Below are positions 1 to 11,214 of a stretch of 64,000 nt of DNA, piece by piece (positions within the stretch are counted from its first letter, which is position 1; every line of letters starts with the position of its first letter). The position numbers and the translations under genes are program-made. The stretch covers positions 124,001-188,000 of the forward strand of contig NZ_JADEWZ010000006.1 in NCBI RefSeq assembly GCF_015207425.1, given 5' to 3'. Origin of the DNA: Lusitaniella coriacea LEGE 07157. Its GTDB lineage: Bacteria; Cyanobacteriota; Cyanobacteriia; Cyanobacteriales; Spirulinaceae. The notes under the pieces were generated by a model. It had not been told where the DNA came from. It searched no databases and saw only the letters and a list, made by a program, of their open reading frames with translations.

Positions 1-1258
1 TCTCCAATCGCTTTTGGATATAGGCGAGTTTCAAGCGATAGGGTTCCTGGCGATAGCGAATTGCCAGCTTTTCATAGACCTCACCCATATGGGTGCGATC
101 CTGCTCCAAAGAATCGAGCAATTCCGGCAACACATTACTCCAGTGCAGCGATAAACTCAATAACCCCGTGAGTCCGTCTACGGATTTGATATATTTCCCC
201 AACAAGATATCCCGTTGATAGCAAGCGGTTGACCAAGTTACTTGCGGCGTAACCGAAGGGTTGCCATCTCGATCCGAACCTACCCAAGATCCAAAACGAC
301 AGAAATTATTATGGGGAGGACGCAAGCGGGGAAAAGCGAGTTTAAGGGACTGTTTGAGCCGTCTTGCCAGTTGAGGAATGGCATCGAAGAGGACTTCTTG
401 GAAATAGTGAAGGGTGTAATCCACCTCATCCAAAACGGTGGGTTTAAATTGGTGCAACTCGTCGGTGCGCCACCAAAGGCGAATTTCCTCTGTGAGTTGC
501 TTGGTGGCTTCGTCTGCTTCCCAAGAATCGCTTAAACCCGCCCCTCGGTAGGCTTCTTCCGCGCGATCGAGCTGTTGCAGCAAGCCGGAAATGCGGCGCT
601 GTTTCTTACGAATGGTGTGGCGAACAATCTCCGTGGGGTGAGCGGTAAAAACGAGGCGAATTTCCAAATGATCCAGCAATTTTTGGATTGTCTGAGGGGG
701 CATATTTTGCCGCCACAGGTAGGGAAATAGCCATTGAAAACTTCCCACTTTTGGCGAGGCTGTCACGCTATCCTGCCAGCTTTTTTCCAATTGCTTGGTG
801 CCGGGAGGACTGTTGGCGGTTGTGGCGTGCAACAATTGAGCGGCGCTGGCTTCTCCCAAACTTTGGGTTCTCTGATGATTGTTCTCGTCGTTGGGGTTTT
901 CTTTCTCTTTGTAGGTAACGCTGCGAGCGCGTTGTTGGGTTCGTTGTTCGTAATGCTGCTCGACGATATTAATCAACTGGAAATAGAGGGCAAAGGCTCG
1001 ACTGGCTCGAATCGCTTCATTGAGATCGAGTTTTTCGATTAACTTCGGAACTGAGGAGTTAGGGAGTTCGGTGATTTGCCCTTCCGGGGAACACATCGAG
1101 CGCAATTGCGCGAGGAGCGACACCAATTCTTCGCCACACTCAGAGCGCAAAACCAATTCCCACAAATCCTCGATTAATTTGAGGCGATGGCGTAGGAGTA
1201 GCGCTGAACTTGAGGGGACTTGCAATTCCTGCTGGGATGATTGGAGAAGCGAACTCAT
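1..1258 (-). CDS. ppc: Phosphoenolpyruvate carboxylase, N-terminal part (runs off left edge)
   Basis: PEP carboxylase makes oxaloacetate from PEP and bicarbonate and is the anaplerotic enzyme of cyanobacteria. About 419 codons are open from the ATG at 1258 to the window edge, so the C-terminal half or more lies outside. The N-terminus reads MSSLLQSSQQ, followed by a cyanobacterial-type stretch (HRLKLIEDLWELVLRSECG). The first catalytic motif VFTAHPTE lies at about residues 203-210, with the active-site His near 207, and the family motif GSWVGSDRDGNP follows. A gap of about 170 bp separates it from the next gene on the same strand. Identification is firm; only the 3' end is missing. Confidence 0.96.
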   Translation of the reverse strand, partial: MSSLLQSSQQELQVPSSSALLLRHRLKLIEDLWELVLRSECGEELVSLLAQLRSMCSPEGQITELPNSSVPKLIEKLDLNEAIRASRAFALYFQLINIVEQHYEQRTQQRARSVTYKEKENPNDENNHQRTQSLGEASAAQLLHATTANSPPGTKQLEKSWQDSVTASPKVGSFQWLFPYLWRQNMPPQTIQKLLDHLEIRLVFTAHPTEIVRHTIRKKQRRISGLLQQLDRAEEAYRGAGLSDSWEADEATKQLTEEIRLWWRTDELHQFKPTVLDEVDYTLHYFQEVLFDAIPQLARRLKQSLKLAFPRLRPPHNNFCRFGSWVGSDRDGNPSVTPQVTWSTACYQRDILLGKYIKSVDGLTGLLSLSLHWSNVLPELLDSLEQDRTHMGEVYEKLAIRYRQEPYRLKLAYIQKRLE

Positions 1259-1425
1259 AGTGCTTGTTCTCGCGATAGAGGAGGGATATGATTTTTAGGG
1301 TTTTGGGTAGATGAATCCACCAACGGAAATACACCGTCTCGGTGTTGAGGGGTGTAGGATGACCAGAAGAGAGGTTGAGTAGGGGAGAGAAAAGAGTTTT
1401 CCTACTGCCTGAAGTTTCGCGACTG

Positions 1426-1659
1426 CTAGTGCGATTCCGATTCCTCTTCTTTTTCCGTTACGGGTAAATTAAGGATCGGAAGACGGTGACCCCGAAAGAC
1501 TTCTTCGCTAACTTGACCGATGTTTTGAAGTCCTTGAGCCAGAGACTGCACTGCTACCATACCAAATAGAACGGGGGGGGTAGCAAGGCTTAATAAAATT
1601 TCTGAAGGCGCGATCGCGCGATCTTTATTCAAGGGTTTAACCAACTGGGGGTTGTCCAT
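1426..1659 (-). CDS. Small conserved-looking hypothetical protein
   Basis: A 77-residue protein starting MDNPQLVKPLNKDRAIAPSE. The middle (ILLSLATPPVLFGMVAVQSL) is apolar and could be one membrane or amphipathic helix; the C-terminus is acidic (VTEKEEESESH). An upstream in-frame ATG at 1695 would add 12 residues of poor composition, so the internal ATG is preferred, though neither start has a clear Shine-Dalgarno. It lies upstream of ppc on the same strand, about 167 bp away. I do not recognise a function. Coding is supported by sensible composition and by its HIP1-type GCGCGATCGCGC. Confidence 0.6.
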   Translation of the reverse strand: MDNPQLVKPLNKDRAIAPSEILLSLATPPVLFGMVAVQSLAQGLQNIGQVSEEVFRGHRLPILNLPVTEKEEESESH

Positions 1660-1885
1660 TGAGTTACTGTTTGTAGTGTACCGGAACAGATGCACGCTGT
1701 ATCAATAATAATTGTTGCCATTTCCGTACAATTACGGTAAGCGCTGGGGCGCTGACTCCCAAAGGAGCGTATTGGATCGATGATAAGATTCAGGGTTGAT
1801 ACCCTTAGACCAGATCCTCGCCTCATCGTGTAGGATGACTCTGAGATATTCTATATCCGAACTGTGAATTGCATTGTTGCAGCCA

Positions 1886-3058
1886 ATGAATCATTCGCTG
1901 ATACTGCCAAAAACGATTATGCTCTTGGGTTCAGGAGAGCTGGGAAAGGAATTCGCGATCGCGGCTCAACGCCTCGGCAACTTTGTAATTGCAGTCGATC
2001 GCTACGAAAGCGCCCCGGCAATGCAAGTTGCAGACTGCGCTGAAGTGATTTCTATGCTCGATGCCAACGATCTCCAACGCATCGTCGAAAAGCACAAACC
2101 CGACTACATCGTGCCGGAAATCGAAGCGATTCGCACCGAAAAGCTCCTCGAACTCGAACGCCAAGGAATCAACGTCATTCCAACCGCCAAAGCCACTAAT
2201 TACACGATGAACCGCGATCGGATTCGCGAACTGGCGCACGGGGAATTGGGAATCAGAACGCCGAAATACACCTATGCCAACACCGCACAAGAATTGATTC
2301 GATCCGCTCAAGATATTGGATTTCCCAATGTCGTGAAGCCCGTCATGTCTTCTTCTGGGAAGGGTCAATCCATCGTTCACCATCCAGAGGCAGTGGAGGC
2401 GGCGTGGAATTATGCGATCGAAGGATCGCGAGGAGAAAGTAATCGGGTTATTGTTGAAGAATTTATCAGCTTTGAGGTAGAAATTACGCTGCTCGCCGTT
2501 AAGCAGTGGAACGCGCCCACTCTTTTTTGCCCCCCCATCGGACACCGCCAGGAACGGGGGGATTATCAAGAATCTTGGCAACCCGCCCGCATTTCTGGAG
2601 AACAGATCGATGAAGCGATCGCGATCGCGCAAAAAATAACCGACGTGCTAGGCGGTGCGGGAATCTTTGGGGTTGAATTTTTTATGACCAAGGATGAAGT
2701 CATTTTCTCCGAATTGTCCCCGCGTCCCCACGACACGGGCATGGTGACGTTGATCTCCCAAAATCTCAATGAGTTTGAACTTCACCTGCGCGCTATTTTG
2801 GGTTTGCCCATCCCTAAACTCGAACAGCTAGCCCCGGCAGCCAGTGCGGTGATCTTAGCCCGCGACTATGCAGATACGATTAAGTTTGAAGGGCTTTCGG
2901 CGGCGTTATCGATGCCCGATGTAGATATTCGCTTGTTTGGCAAACCCGCTTCTCGCCCTTGGCGGAGGATGGGAGTTGCTTTAGCCAAAGGAACGACGAT
3001 TGAAGAGGCGCGGGAAAAAGCCAATCGAGCTGCACATAAAGTTAAGATTGTCAAATAA
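1886..3058 (+). CDS. purT: Formate-dependent phosphoribosylglycinamide formyltransferase 2
   Basis: PurT is an ATP-grasp enzyme that formylates glycinamide ribonucleotide with formate and ATP in purine synthesis. The protein has 390 residues, a normal length. The N-terminal pre-ATP-grasp motif [20 protein letters not shown] and the following [14 protein letters not shown] are typical. Then come [11 protein letters not shown], the ATP-grasp segment [15 protein letters not shown], and metal-site residues in [16 protein letters not shown]. The TTG at 1874 gives four extra residues; the ATG at 1886 fits the family better. It is monocistronic, with a long spacer after it. Confidence 0.96.
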   Translation: MNHSLILPKTIMLLGSGELGKEFAIAAQRLGNFVIAVDRYESAPAMQVADCAEVISMLDANDLQRIVEKHKPDYIVPEIEAIRTEKLLELERQGINVIPTAKATNYTMNRDRIRELAHGELGIRTPKYTYANTAQELIRSAQDIGFPNVVKPVMSSSGKGQSIVHHPEAVEAAWNYAIEGSRGESNRVIVEEFISFEVEITLLAVKQWNAPTLFCPPIGHRQERGDYQESWQPARISGEQIDEAIAIAQKITDVLGGAGIFGVEFFMTKDEVIFSELSPRPHDTGMVTLISQNLNEFELHLRAILGLPIPKLEQLAPAASAVILARDYADTIKFEGLSAALSMPDVDIRLFGKPASRPWRRMGVALAKGTTIEEAREKANRAAHKVKIVK

Positions 3059-3459
3059 AAAGAACATAGCGATCTACACTTGTAATTTAATATGTTACAA
3101 TTATCATAAGGAGCCTTAATTGGCGGGAATTACAAAGAATAGCAAGTGCTTTTTTTGAGAAAGAGCATTTCAATTTTTATCATAAATGTTACAATATTTA
3201 ATAATCCCCCATGAGGTCTAGCCCTTAAAAACGCCTCAACACTTCCCCTAACTCAGTCGTTAAGCTGCGGCAAACGACCCATAAATTCGGCAAGATTGTT
3301 GCCCCAAAGTAAAGTAGACTCGAAAAACTGCTTTTTTCGCCATCTCACTCAAGATGCAACCTACAAGGGCAATCTAAAGCGCCAAGCACTCGGATAGGAA
3401 GGATTCACTTTTGATATCCGCTTGAATCGTCATTTCACTCTTAATCCCGACTCGACTCC
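3059..3459 (+). other. Gene-free spacer between purT and sigma factor
   Basis: About 400 bp with no credible ORF or RNA gene. It holds two copies of ATGTTACAAT (near 3092 and 3187), the first within an inverted TTGTAA/TTACAA pair. The second contains TACAAT, which could be a -10 element with TTTCAA about 16 bp upstream. This suits promoters for the sigma-factor gene, but it is inference. Nothing else is recognised. Confidence 0.4.
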
Positions 3460-4416
3460 ATGAAAACCCAGCAAAACTCTACCGATTCGGTTCGGACTTA
3501 CTTACGAGAAATTGGTCGCGTCCCCCTGCTCACCCATGAGGAGGAAATTCTTTATGCCAAGCAGGTGCAACAGGCGATCGCGCTACAAAAAGTAAAAGAG
3601 GAACTCCAAGAGCAAAACGGAGAGGAACCCATTTTAAGCGAGTGGGCGACTGCCGCGCAATTGAGCGAACGCGAATTGGAAAAAACCATCGCCGCCGGAG
3701 AAGTTGCCAAGCGCAAAATGGTAGAAGCCAACTTGCGTCTGGTGGTTTCTGTGGCAAAGAAATATATCAAGCGCAATCTCGACTTGCTCGACTTAATTCA
3801 GGAAGGCACGATTGGGATGCAGCGCGGCGTTGAAAAATTCGACCCCACCAAAGGCTATCGCTTTTCTACCTATGCCTACTGGTGGATTCGCCAAGCAATC
3901 ACTCGCGCGATCGCAGAAAAAAGCCGCACGATTCGCCTTCCCATTCACATTACCGAAAAACTCAACAAAATCAAAAAAGCCCAACGCAAGCTCTCCCAGC
4001 GACTCGGACGCGCCGCTACTGTTGCGGAATTGGGAGCAGAACTGGATTTACCGGCTCAACAGGTGCGGGACTACCTTGAAAAATCCCGTCACCCCCTGTC
4101 CCTAGACTTGCGCGTGGGGGACAATCAGGATACCGAACTCAGCGAACTCCTAGAAGACGACGGCGCATCTCCTGAAGACTTTGCCACGCAATCGTCGCTG
4201 CGCCAGGACTTAGAAAAATTAATGGTCGATTTGACCCCGCAGCAGCGACACGTTCTAATCTTGCGTTATGGATTGAAGGATGGGAAACCCCTCACCCTAG
4301 CAAAAATAGGCGAACACCTAAGCATCAGTCGCGAACGAGTGCGCCAACTCGAACGGGAAGCACTCAACAAACTGCGCAAGCGGAAAGGGGATGTTCGGGA
4401 ATATCTCGCCAGCTAG
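3460..4416 (+). CDS. RNA polymerase sigma factor, sigma-70 group 2 (SigB/SigD-like)
   Basis: A 318-residue primary-like but non-essential sigma factor. Region 1.2 is [19 protein letters not shown]. Region 2 includes [20 protein letters not shown] and the -10 recognition stretch [20 protein letters not shown]. Region 3 follows, then the 4.2 helix-turn-helix [19 protein letters not shown]. The short N-terminus without an acidic 1.1 region distinguishes it from the principal sigma factor. Group 2 factors of cyanobacteria act in stress, light and nitrogen responses; which paralogue this is cannot be decided from sequence alone. No strong Shine-Dalgarno precedes the ATG. Confidence 0.93.
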   Translation: MKTQQNSTDSVRTYLREIGRVPLLTHEEEILYAKQVQQAIALQKVKEELQEQNGEEPILSEWATAAQLSERELEKTIAAGEVAKRKMVEANLRLVVSVAKKYIKRNLDLLDLIQEGTIGMQRGVEKFDPTKGYRFSTYAYWWIRQAITRAIAEKSRTIRLPIHITEKLNKIKKAQRKLSQRLGRAATVAELGAELDLPAQQVRDYLEKSRHPLSLDLRVGDNQDTELSELLEDDGASPEDFATQSSLRQDLEKLMVDLTPQQRHVLILRYGLKDGKPLTLAKIGEHLSISRERVRQLEREALNKLRKRKGDVREYLAS

Positions 4417-4595
4417 CACAAAACTGTAATCGAGAAGATTCGGAGAATTCGACCTTAACGTTCGGTTCGGTTAACGGGTGTCTCGCGCTAGACTTGTTAC
4501 ATTAGCTAACAAAAGGACTTATCGAGTCGCGCGTGCTGCTAGGGAAAATCCTGAAACGCGATCGCGCAATCGCTAAGTTACCGCTAGGAGGTCAA

Positions 4596-4940
4596 ATGAT
4601 GGATCGCGAAACCAATAGAAGTCAAGAGTTTTTCAACGAACAGGAGATGGGAAATAGTTTGTGGAAATACGTTCAGAACCTCAGTCCTGAAACCATTTCC
4701 CAACTTTCTCGCCCCCAATCCTCAGAAGTTGTTAACGTGATGGAGCGCAATATTATTGGCTTGCTGGGAACGCTACCTTCGGAACATTTTGATATTCAGA
4801 TCAGTACCAGTCGCGAACATCTCGGACGCTTATTAGCTTCGGCAATTATGAGCGGGTATTTCCTGCGTAATGCCGAACAACGGATGAATTTTGAGAAGTC
4901 GTTGCACGGGGTTGATAGCAAAATCTCCGATCTAGACTAA
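4596..4940 (+). CDS. DUF760 family protein
   Basis: A 114-residue protein. The start is set by AGGAGG at 4586-4591 ahead of two consecutive ATGs (4596 and 4599); a longer GTG reading from 4533 is unlikely. The core LWKYVQNLSPETISQLSRP and the later SREHLGRLLASAIMSGYFLR are typical of DUF760, found in cyanobacteria and plastids, function unknown. It ends 11 bp before mutY on the same strand, so the two are probably co-transcribed. Confidence 0.8.
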   Translation: MMDRETNRSQEFFNEQEMGNSLWKYVQNLSPETISQLSRPQSSEVVNVMERNIIGLLGTLPSEHFDIQISTSREHLGRLLASAIMSGYFLRNAEQRMNFEKSLHGVDSKISDLD

Positions 4941-4951
4941 GAATTGCACCA

Positions 4952-6043
4952 TTGACGGACAAAAGCGCAACCGAATCTGAATTAGAGATTGTTAGCTTAC
5001 AGCAATTGCTGCTCGATTGGTATCAAACCCAAGGTCGAGATTTGCCGTGGCGCAACGAGCCAGACCCTTATAAAATCTGGGTTTCGGAGATTATGCTCCA
5101 ACAAACTCAGGTCAAAACAGTAATCCCCTACTATCAACGGTGGTTGAAGCAGTTTCCCACCCTAAACGCTTTAGCAACCGCAGACTTACAAGAGGTGTTG
5201 AAGGCGTGGGAAGGATTGGGGTATTATGCACGCGGACGGAATTTACACAAAGCCGCGAAGTATATCGTTCGACACCACGATGGGGTTTTTCCCACCCAAC
5301 CCGAAGCTGTGTTAAAACTACCGGGAATCGGACGCACCACTGCTGGAGGGATTTTGAGTGCGGCGTTTAACCAACCTTTGCCCATTTTAGATGGGAATGT
5401 TAAGCGGGTTTTAGCGCGACTGATCGCCCTCCCCAAACCCCCCAAACAAGCGGTTTCCCAGTTGTGGGAGCTTTCCGAGCGCTTGTTGGCACGCGATCGC
5501 GCGAAAGACTTCAATCAAGCCATCATGGACTTGGGAGCAACCCTCTGCACCCCCAAAAACCCCGCCTGTCTCCTCTGTCCTTGGCAACAACACTGTCAGG
5601 CTTACAATAAAGGGATTCAATCGCAACTTCCCATGAAAGAACCCTCCTCTCCCCTTCCCCACAAACAGATTGGCGTTGCTGTCATTCGCAATACCCAAGG
5701 ACAAATTTTAATCGATCGCAGACTAGAAGAAGGACTACTCGGCGGGTTATGGGAATTTCCCGGAGGTAAAATCGAACCCGGAGAAACCGTCCAGGCGTGC
5801 ATTAAACGCGAAATCAAAGAAGAATTAGGCATTGAAATCGAAGTCGGCGAACATTTAATAAGTCTCGATCATGCCTACACCCACTTTCGCATCACCCTCC
5901 ACGTGCATTATTGCCGCCACCTCGCCGGAGAACCTCAAACCATTGAATGCCAAGAAGTGCGATGGGTGACCCTTGAGGAAATCGATCGCTATCCCTTCCC
6001 CAAAGCCAACACCAAAATTATCGCAGCCTTGCGCGCCAGATGA
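4952..6043 (+). CDS. mutY: A/G-specific adenine glycosylase with C-terminal NUDIX domain
   Basis: MutY removes adenine mispaired with 8-oxoguanine. It is 363 residues from a TTG start. The N-terminal HhH-GPD domain shows VSEIMLQQTQV (catalytic Glu) and LPGIGRTTAGG followed by PILDGNVKRVLAR (catalytic Asp). The [4Fe-4S] loop has cysteines spaced C-x6-C-x2-C-x5-C (CTPKNPACLLCPWQQHC). From about residue 235 a NUDIX-like domain follows, with GGLWEFPGGKIEPGETVQAC and REIKEELGIEI, which is the 8-oxoG recognition domain here. It lies 11 bp after the DUF760 gene. Confidence 0.97.
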   Translation: MTDKSATESELEIVSLQQLLLDWYQTQGRDLPWRNEPDPYKIWVSEIMLQQTQVKTVIPYYQRWLKQFPTLNALATADLQEVLKAWEGLGYYARGRNLHKAAKYIVRHHDGVFPTQPEAVLKLPGIGRTTAGGILSAAFNQPLPILDGNVKRVLARLIALPKPPKQAVSQLWELSERLLARDRAKDFNQAIMDLGATLCTPKNPACLLCPWQQHCQAYNKGIQSQLPMKEPSSPLPHKQIGVAVIRNTQGQILIDRRLEEGLLGGLWEFPGGKIEPGETVQACIKREIKEELGIEIEVGEHLISLDHAYTHFRITLHVHYCRHLAGEPQTIECQEVRWVTLEEIDRYPFPKANTKIIAALRAR

Positions 6044-6131
6044 ACTTGGGGTTGTGAAACCTGCTTAACCTGAATTTCAAACCTTCTGGGATCTTAAAAT
6101 CGCTCGTATCAACATTGCTAATCTCTCACCC

Positions 6132-6159
6132 AGTCCCCCAGTCCCCCAGTCCCCCAGTC
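6132..6159. repeat. Short tandem repeat, unit AGTCCCCC, about 3.5 copies
   Basis: Perfect head-to-tail copies of AGTCCCCC between the convergent ends of mutY and the next gene. Such short tandemly repeated repetitive sequences are common in cyanobacterial spacers. Confidence 0.9.
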
Positions 6160-6202
6160 TCCTCTGTTGGTAATCCTTTCAAATTCAATGCGTAGCAGCT
6201 TA

Positions 6203-6820
6203 TCACTGACTCTCCGTTACTTTTTTCAACTTATCGTAAAATCGGGAATCATCCTGGGGTGGAGAAAATTTGTGAATGGGGCGGTAGTATGCTTTTAACC
6301 TTGCCCATTCCTGAGTGGAATTTGGAGTTTCTTGTTCTTCCTCAGAAAGGGGTTTCTCGAATTCCTCTTCTGCTGCTTGATGCGAGATATTTTCTTCTCC
6401 CTCTGACATTTTTTGACCTGATGAGGTTGCAAGAGATTGAACATTGTTGAACTCCGCCTCCCCAACCCAAACAGAACGATCTGAGTCGATTTTCTCGCTC
6501 TCCTTTTCTGGCTCTTTGGTTAATAATGATGGAGGAACGGGAGGGAGTCTGCGACAAATCAAACTCTCAAATTCGTGATTGAAATGATATGTTGGGTATC
6601 CTCGCTTAATCCAAAACTGTAAGATTTGCTCCACTGAAACGGCTTTGTAGCGCCCTTGGTACAATGCTTCAATCACAGCTAAACGAACCCAAATCGCGCG
6701 ATCGCGCTCAAGCCACCGAGTCACCAATTCCATTGCTGTTTCTCGTCCCGTTTCAAACCCGTAGCGCTCGATCAATGCCACAGTTTGAGTAATAACGGCT
6801 TGAGTTGTTCTATCAGTCAT
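6203..6820 (-). CDS. Conserved cyanobacterial-type hypothetical protein
   Basis: 205 residues. Residues 1-95 are compact and helical, with MELVTRWLERDRAIWVRLAV and ILQFWIKRGYPTYHFNHEFE. Residues about 100-170 are acidic, low-complexity and likely disordered (SEEEQETPNSTQ). The basic C-terminus KFSPPQDDSRFYDKLKKV looks conserved. No catalytic motif is visible and I do not know its function. The ordered ends around a variable linker suggest an adaptor-like protein, but that is only inference. It converges on mutY across the tandem repeat. Confidence 0.75.
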   Translation of the reverse strand: MTDRTTQAVITQTVALIERYGFETGRETAMELVTRWLERDRAIWVRLAVIEALYQGRYKAVSVEQILQFWIKRGYPTYHFNHEFESLICRRLPPVPPSLLTKEPEKESEKIDSDRSVWVGEAEFNNVQSLATSSGQKMSEGEENISHQAAEEEFEKPLSEEEQETPNSTQEWARLKAYYRPIHKFSPPQDDSRFYDKLKKVTESQ

Positions 6821-7218
6821 GAAAATCCGGGTTCGGGTTAAAAAGAGGACAGAGGGAAAATTTTCATGTTCCTAAAAAAAAAGTAGTAGCGCACGGGATT
6901 GAGGAGAAGACTCGCACAGAAGGCAGTGTCCGAGTCAACTGGAATTTTTATTATTCACCCTGACTGCAACGACACAAACTATTATCTTTGCTCAACTTGT
7001 TTTAGGTTAACCTGCTCTGCTCGATAGTTTTGCTTTGGGCAAATAAAAATATTAGCAATAAATGTCCCAAAATCTCTGGTTAAGGAAAGAGATGACGAGA
7101 ACAGTAATTTCGATAAGTAGAATCGTGCTGAAAAAAGTTCAAAAAAATACCTGAAAGCCCTTTCCTTATTAGGTTGGGCATTACCCAGCAGCCTTAACGC
7201 TATCAGTAAGAAAACACA
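6821..7218. other. Gene-free spacer, nothing recognised
   Basis: About 400 bp between divergent genes (6820 minus and 7219 plus). A minus-strand open frame (6982-7233) is phenylalanine- and leucine-rich without family resemblance and overlaps the next gene's start. Both promoters must lie here, but no clear element was identified. Confidence 0.4.
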
Positions 7219-8202
7219 ATGACTCAGCGACAAAATCGGAGATTTTGGCAGAAGAGTAAATATGTATTGCTCCCCTTGGGTGGTTTGGCAACTCTCACTA
7301 TAGGTATCCTTACATACCTCTATTTTCCTCGTCTGCTACCCGCCAAACCTTCATCGTTTACCTTAATTGCCCATCGAGGCGTGAGTCAGACATTTCCCCT
7401 CGATAACCTTGAAAATGATACTTGTACGGCAACTATTATTTATCCACCCACTCACGATTTTCTAGAGAATACTATTCCCTCCATCCGGGAGGCTTTTAAG
7501 TATGGTGCAGACATTGTGGAAATCGATATACATCCGACAACAGATAATCAATTGGCTGTATTCCACGATTGGACGGTTGATTGTCGGACAAATGGGAAAG
7601 GAATTACCCACGAACAAAGTATGCAAACTTTGAAACAGCTCGATATTGGGTATGGTTATACCGCAGACAACGGCAAAACCTTTCCCTTTCGGGGTAAAGG
7701 GGTGGGAATGATGCCAACTTTTGATGAAATCCTGCAAGAATTTCCCGATCGCGCGTTTCTGGTGGATCAAAAAGATCGCTTTGATAAAACAATAACAATC
7801 TTGTCGGATTCTTTGAAAAAATATCCCGCGCAACAGAGGAAAAACATTTACTTGTTTTCAGGAGATGCTCAATATGAAATGCTCAAGCAAGAAATTCCAG
7901 AAGCGCAAAGAATTTTTCCACCTCGGAAAAGAATCAAAGATTGTATTCCCCAATACTTATTGATGTCGTTGTCAGGCAGAATTTCCCAATCCTGTAGCAA
8001 AGAAGCTTTCGGAGTTCCCGTCCGCTACCTTAAATATATTCCGGATCTTTTCTGGGTCAAAGCGCAAGAGGTGGGATTAGAAGTGTATGTCATTGAGGTG
8101 GATACGCGAGAGGATTTAGAACGAGTGCAAGATTTACCCCTTGATGGGATTGTCACCAATCGGATTGAGGTTATCGGCCCACTTATTAGAACGATAAAGT
8201 AG
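7219..8202 (+). CDS. Glycerophosphodiester phosphodiesterase family protein, membrane-anchored
   Basis: 327 residues. A basic N-terminus followed by an apolar helix (YVLLPLGGLATLTIGILTYL) gives a signal anchor, so the catalytic domain is outside the cytoplasmic membrane. The GDPD TIM-barrel motifs are LIAHRGVSQTFP, GADIVEIDIHPTTDNQLAVF followed by HDWTVDC, and late in the fold GIVTNRIEV. The His pair and the EID acidic pair are the catalytic and metal residues of the family, which hydrolyses deacylated phospholipids to glycerol-3-phosphate and an alcohol. A small insertion (FPLDNLENDTCTATII) lies after the first His. It stands alone. Confidence 0.9.
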   Translation: MTQRQNRRFWQKSKYVLLPLGGLATLTIGILTYLYFPRLLPAKPSSFTLIAHRGVSQTFPLDNLENDTCTATIIYPPTHDFLENTIPSIREAFKYGADIVEIDIHPTTDNQLAVFHDWTVDCRTNGKGITHEQSMQTLKQLDIGYGYTADNGKTFPFRGKGVGMMPTFDEILQEFPDRAFLVDQKDRFDKTITILSDSLKKYPAQQRKNIYLFSGDAQYEMLKQEIPEAQRIFPPRKRIKDCIPQYLLMSLSGRISQSCSKEAFGVPVRYLKYIPDLFWVKAQEVGLEVYVIEVDTREDLERVQDLPLDGIVTNRIEVIGPLIRTIK

Positions 8203-8328
8203 AAAATTGCGATCTTGCCAATTGCCCGATTTGCAAGGATTAGCGCGTCCAAAAAATGAGAAGCTTGCGTAAATGACGCGATCGCGGGGACGATAGAACA
8301 AAAGTCATTCTAGTTCCGCTCAGATTGA

Positions 8329-9966
<1,638 letters not shown>

Positions 9967-9992
9967 TCTGTGAGCTTGAGCGTTGCGGTTAT

Positions 9993-10056
9993 GGTGGGTT
10001 ACGGCGAATCGGAAAGTCAACCGGTCGAGATCCATCGAATTGCCACCTAACCCACC
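9993..10056. repeat. Palindromic-ended repeat, copy 1 (MITE-like, 64 bp)
   Basis: Bounded by GGTGGGTTA at 9993-10001 and its exact inverse TAACCCACC at 10048-10056. The interior shares CGGCGAA, TCCAT and GCC blocks in the same order with the copy at 24930-24994. Confidence 0.8.
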
Positions 10057-10387
10057 CTTGTCCACTACCTCCCCCAATGGAAAATTTGTGATGGAAGAGA
10101 TCATCTTGTCACTCGAACGGTAACAACAGTAAATTGGTTGGAAATTCGGGCAGCAAACGATTGAGCGCAGGTGACGACCTTAGAGCGCGATCGCGCGTTC
10201 TCATGATTTCATAGTAGGCGCGATCGCGCTGAAATACTGATGGGGTGATAGGGGTGATAACTGAAAAAGGTTCGCGATCGCGCCCAAACACTGATAACTG
10301 AAACATCTCCTATACTCAAGTAGTCTTGTATCAAGATCGGTAACAACAGACTTTTCATTTCTAAAACTGCGTAAGGTAGAGAAAGAT
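10057..10387. other. Gene-free spacer rich in HIP1 and short repeats
   Basis: No ORF is supported. It holds four GCGATCGC-type sites within about 110 bp and three near-copies of TGATAACTGAAA (10254-10300), words typical of cyanobacterial short repeats. The promoter of the DUF3038 gene should lie here, but none is identifiable. Confidence 0.4.
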
Positions 10388-10975
10388 ATGCGCCCATCTG
10401 CCAAAACCCTCTCGCCCGATCCTCAGTGGCAAGATTTACCGCTGACGGCTGAACCGGATACCGGGCAACTCGATAACATTAAAGCTCATCTCGACCTCGT
10501 TTTGCTGGCACTCGAAGCCCTGACGGGGATCGGTTCTGAGGCGATGCTCCAAGCGGCGGCTGAATTGAACCTAGAGCATATTGTTGCCGATCGCGTGGGG
10601 TTGTGGCGTTTGCGCCAATCGAATCCAATGCGCAAAAGTTCGGGAGGGAGGAAAAAGCTCGATGTAGAAGAAGCGCGATCGCTGGTTTTGATGGTTTGTC
10701 ACCTCGCTCACAAACACCAAGAGTTAATCCGCCGCGCGGTTAGCCTTTTAGAGCAAATGGTGCAACAAAATCAACCGCCCCATCAGACGGCGCTGCTGGG
10801 AGATTATTTAGATACCTTTAGCAATACTTATCAGGAGCGCATGGAAGAAGGAGACAGTATTTCGATGGAACTCTTAAATCAACTGGCTTTTAAGTTATCG
10901 ATCGATTTGCTCTTCTACAGCGCCCCTAACGGTCATCGGCGGCTTTGGCTAGCACTGTTCGATCGATCTAATTAA
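10388..10975 (+). CDS. DUF3038 domain protein
   Basis: 195 residues, all helical in appearance (LDNIKAHLDLVLLALEALTG; DRVGLWRLRQSNPMRK; VEEARSLVLMVCHLAHKHQE). I recognise it as DUF3038, a cyanobacteria-specific family of unknown function. It is followed on the same strand by a DUF4335 gene, its usual neighbour, which supports the call and suggests the two act together. No signal peptide or catalytic motif is visible. Confidence 0.8.
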   Translation: MRPSAKTLSPDPQWQDLPLTAEPDTGQLDNIKAHLDLVLLALEALTGIGSEAMLQAAAELNLEHIVADRVGLWRLRQSNPMRKSSGGRKKLDVEEARSLVLMVCHLAHKHQELIRRAVSLLEQMVQQNQPPHQTALLGDYLDTFSNTYQERMEEGDSISMELLNQLAFKLSIDLLFYSAPNGHRRLWLALFDRSN

Positions 10976-11136
10976 TTGAATTCAGGGAATAGGCAATAAA
11001 ATTGCCTATTGGTCATTGGTAATTGTCTCTCCCCTTGTTAACTGATGACTCTTTAGAAACTTCCTTCCAAGAGTCTTGTTGTACTTCCCAAGAGCCAAGT
11101 TTCTCACTTTCTCTGTCGGCGCAGGTTTGCCCCTTC

Positions 11137-11161
11137 TGCCCTCTGCCCTCTGCCCTCTGCC
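11137..11161. repeat. Short tandem repeat, heptamer TGCCCTC, 3.5 copies
   Basis: Three full copies plus a partial one, in the leader between the DUF3038 and DUF4335 genes. The repeat is read through in the extended frame upstream of the real DUF4335 start, which argues that the extension is not coding. Confidence 0.85.
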
Positions 11162-11214
11162 TGCCGTCAGGCGCTGATAACTGTTTTCGATCCCCTCGTT
11201 TCTACTCGCCCATC

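Noticed and set aside
6982-7233. Minus-strand 83-codon frame before the phosphodiesterase gene
   Set aside because: Phe/Leu-rich, no ribosome site, no family resemblance, and it overlaps the start of a firm gene.
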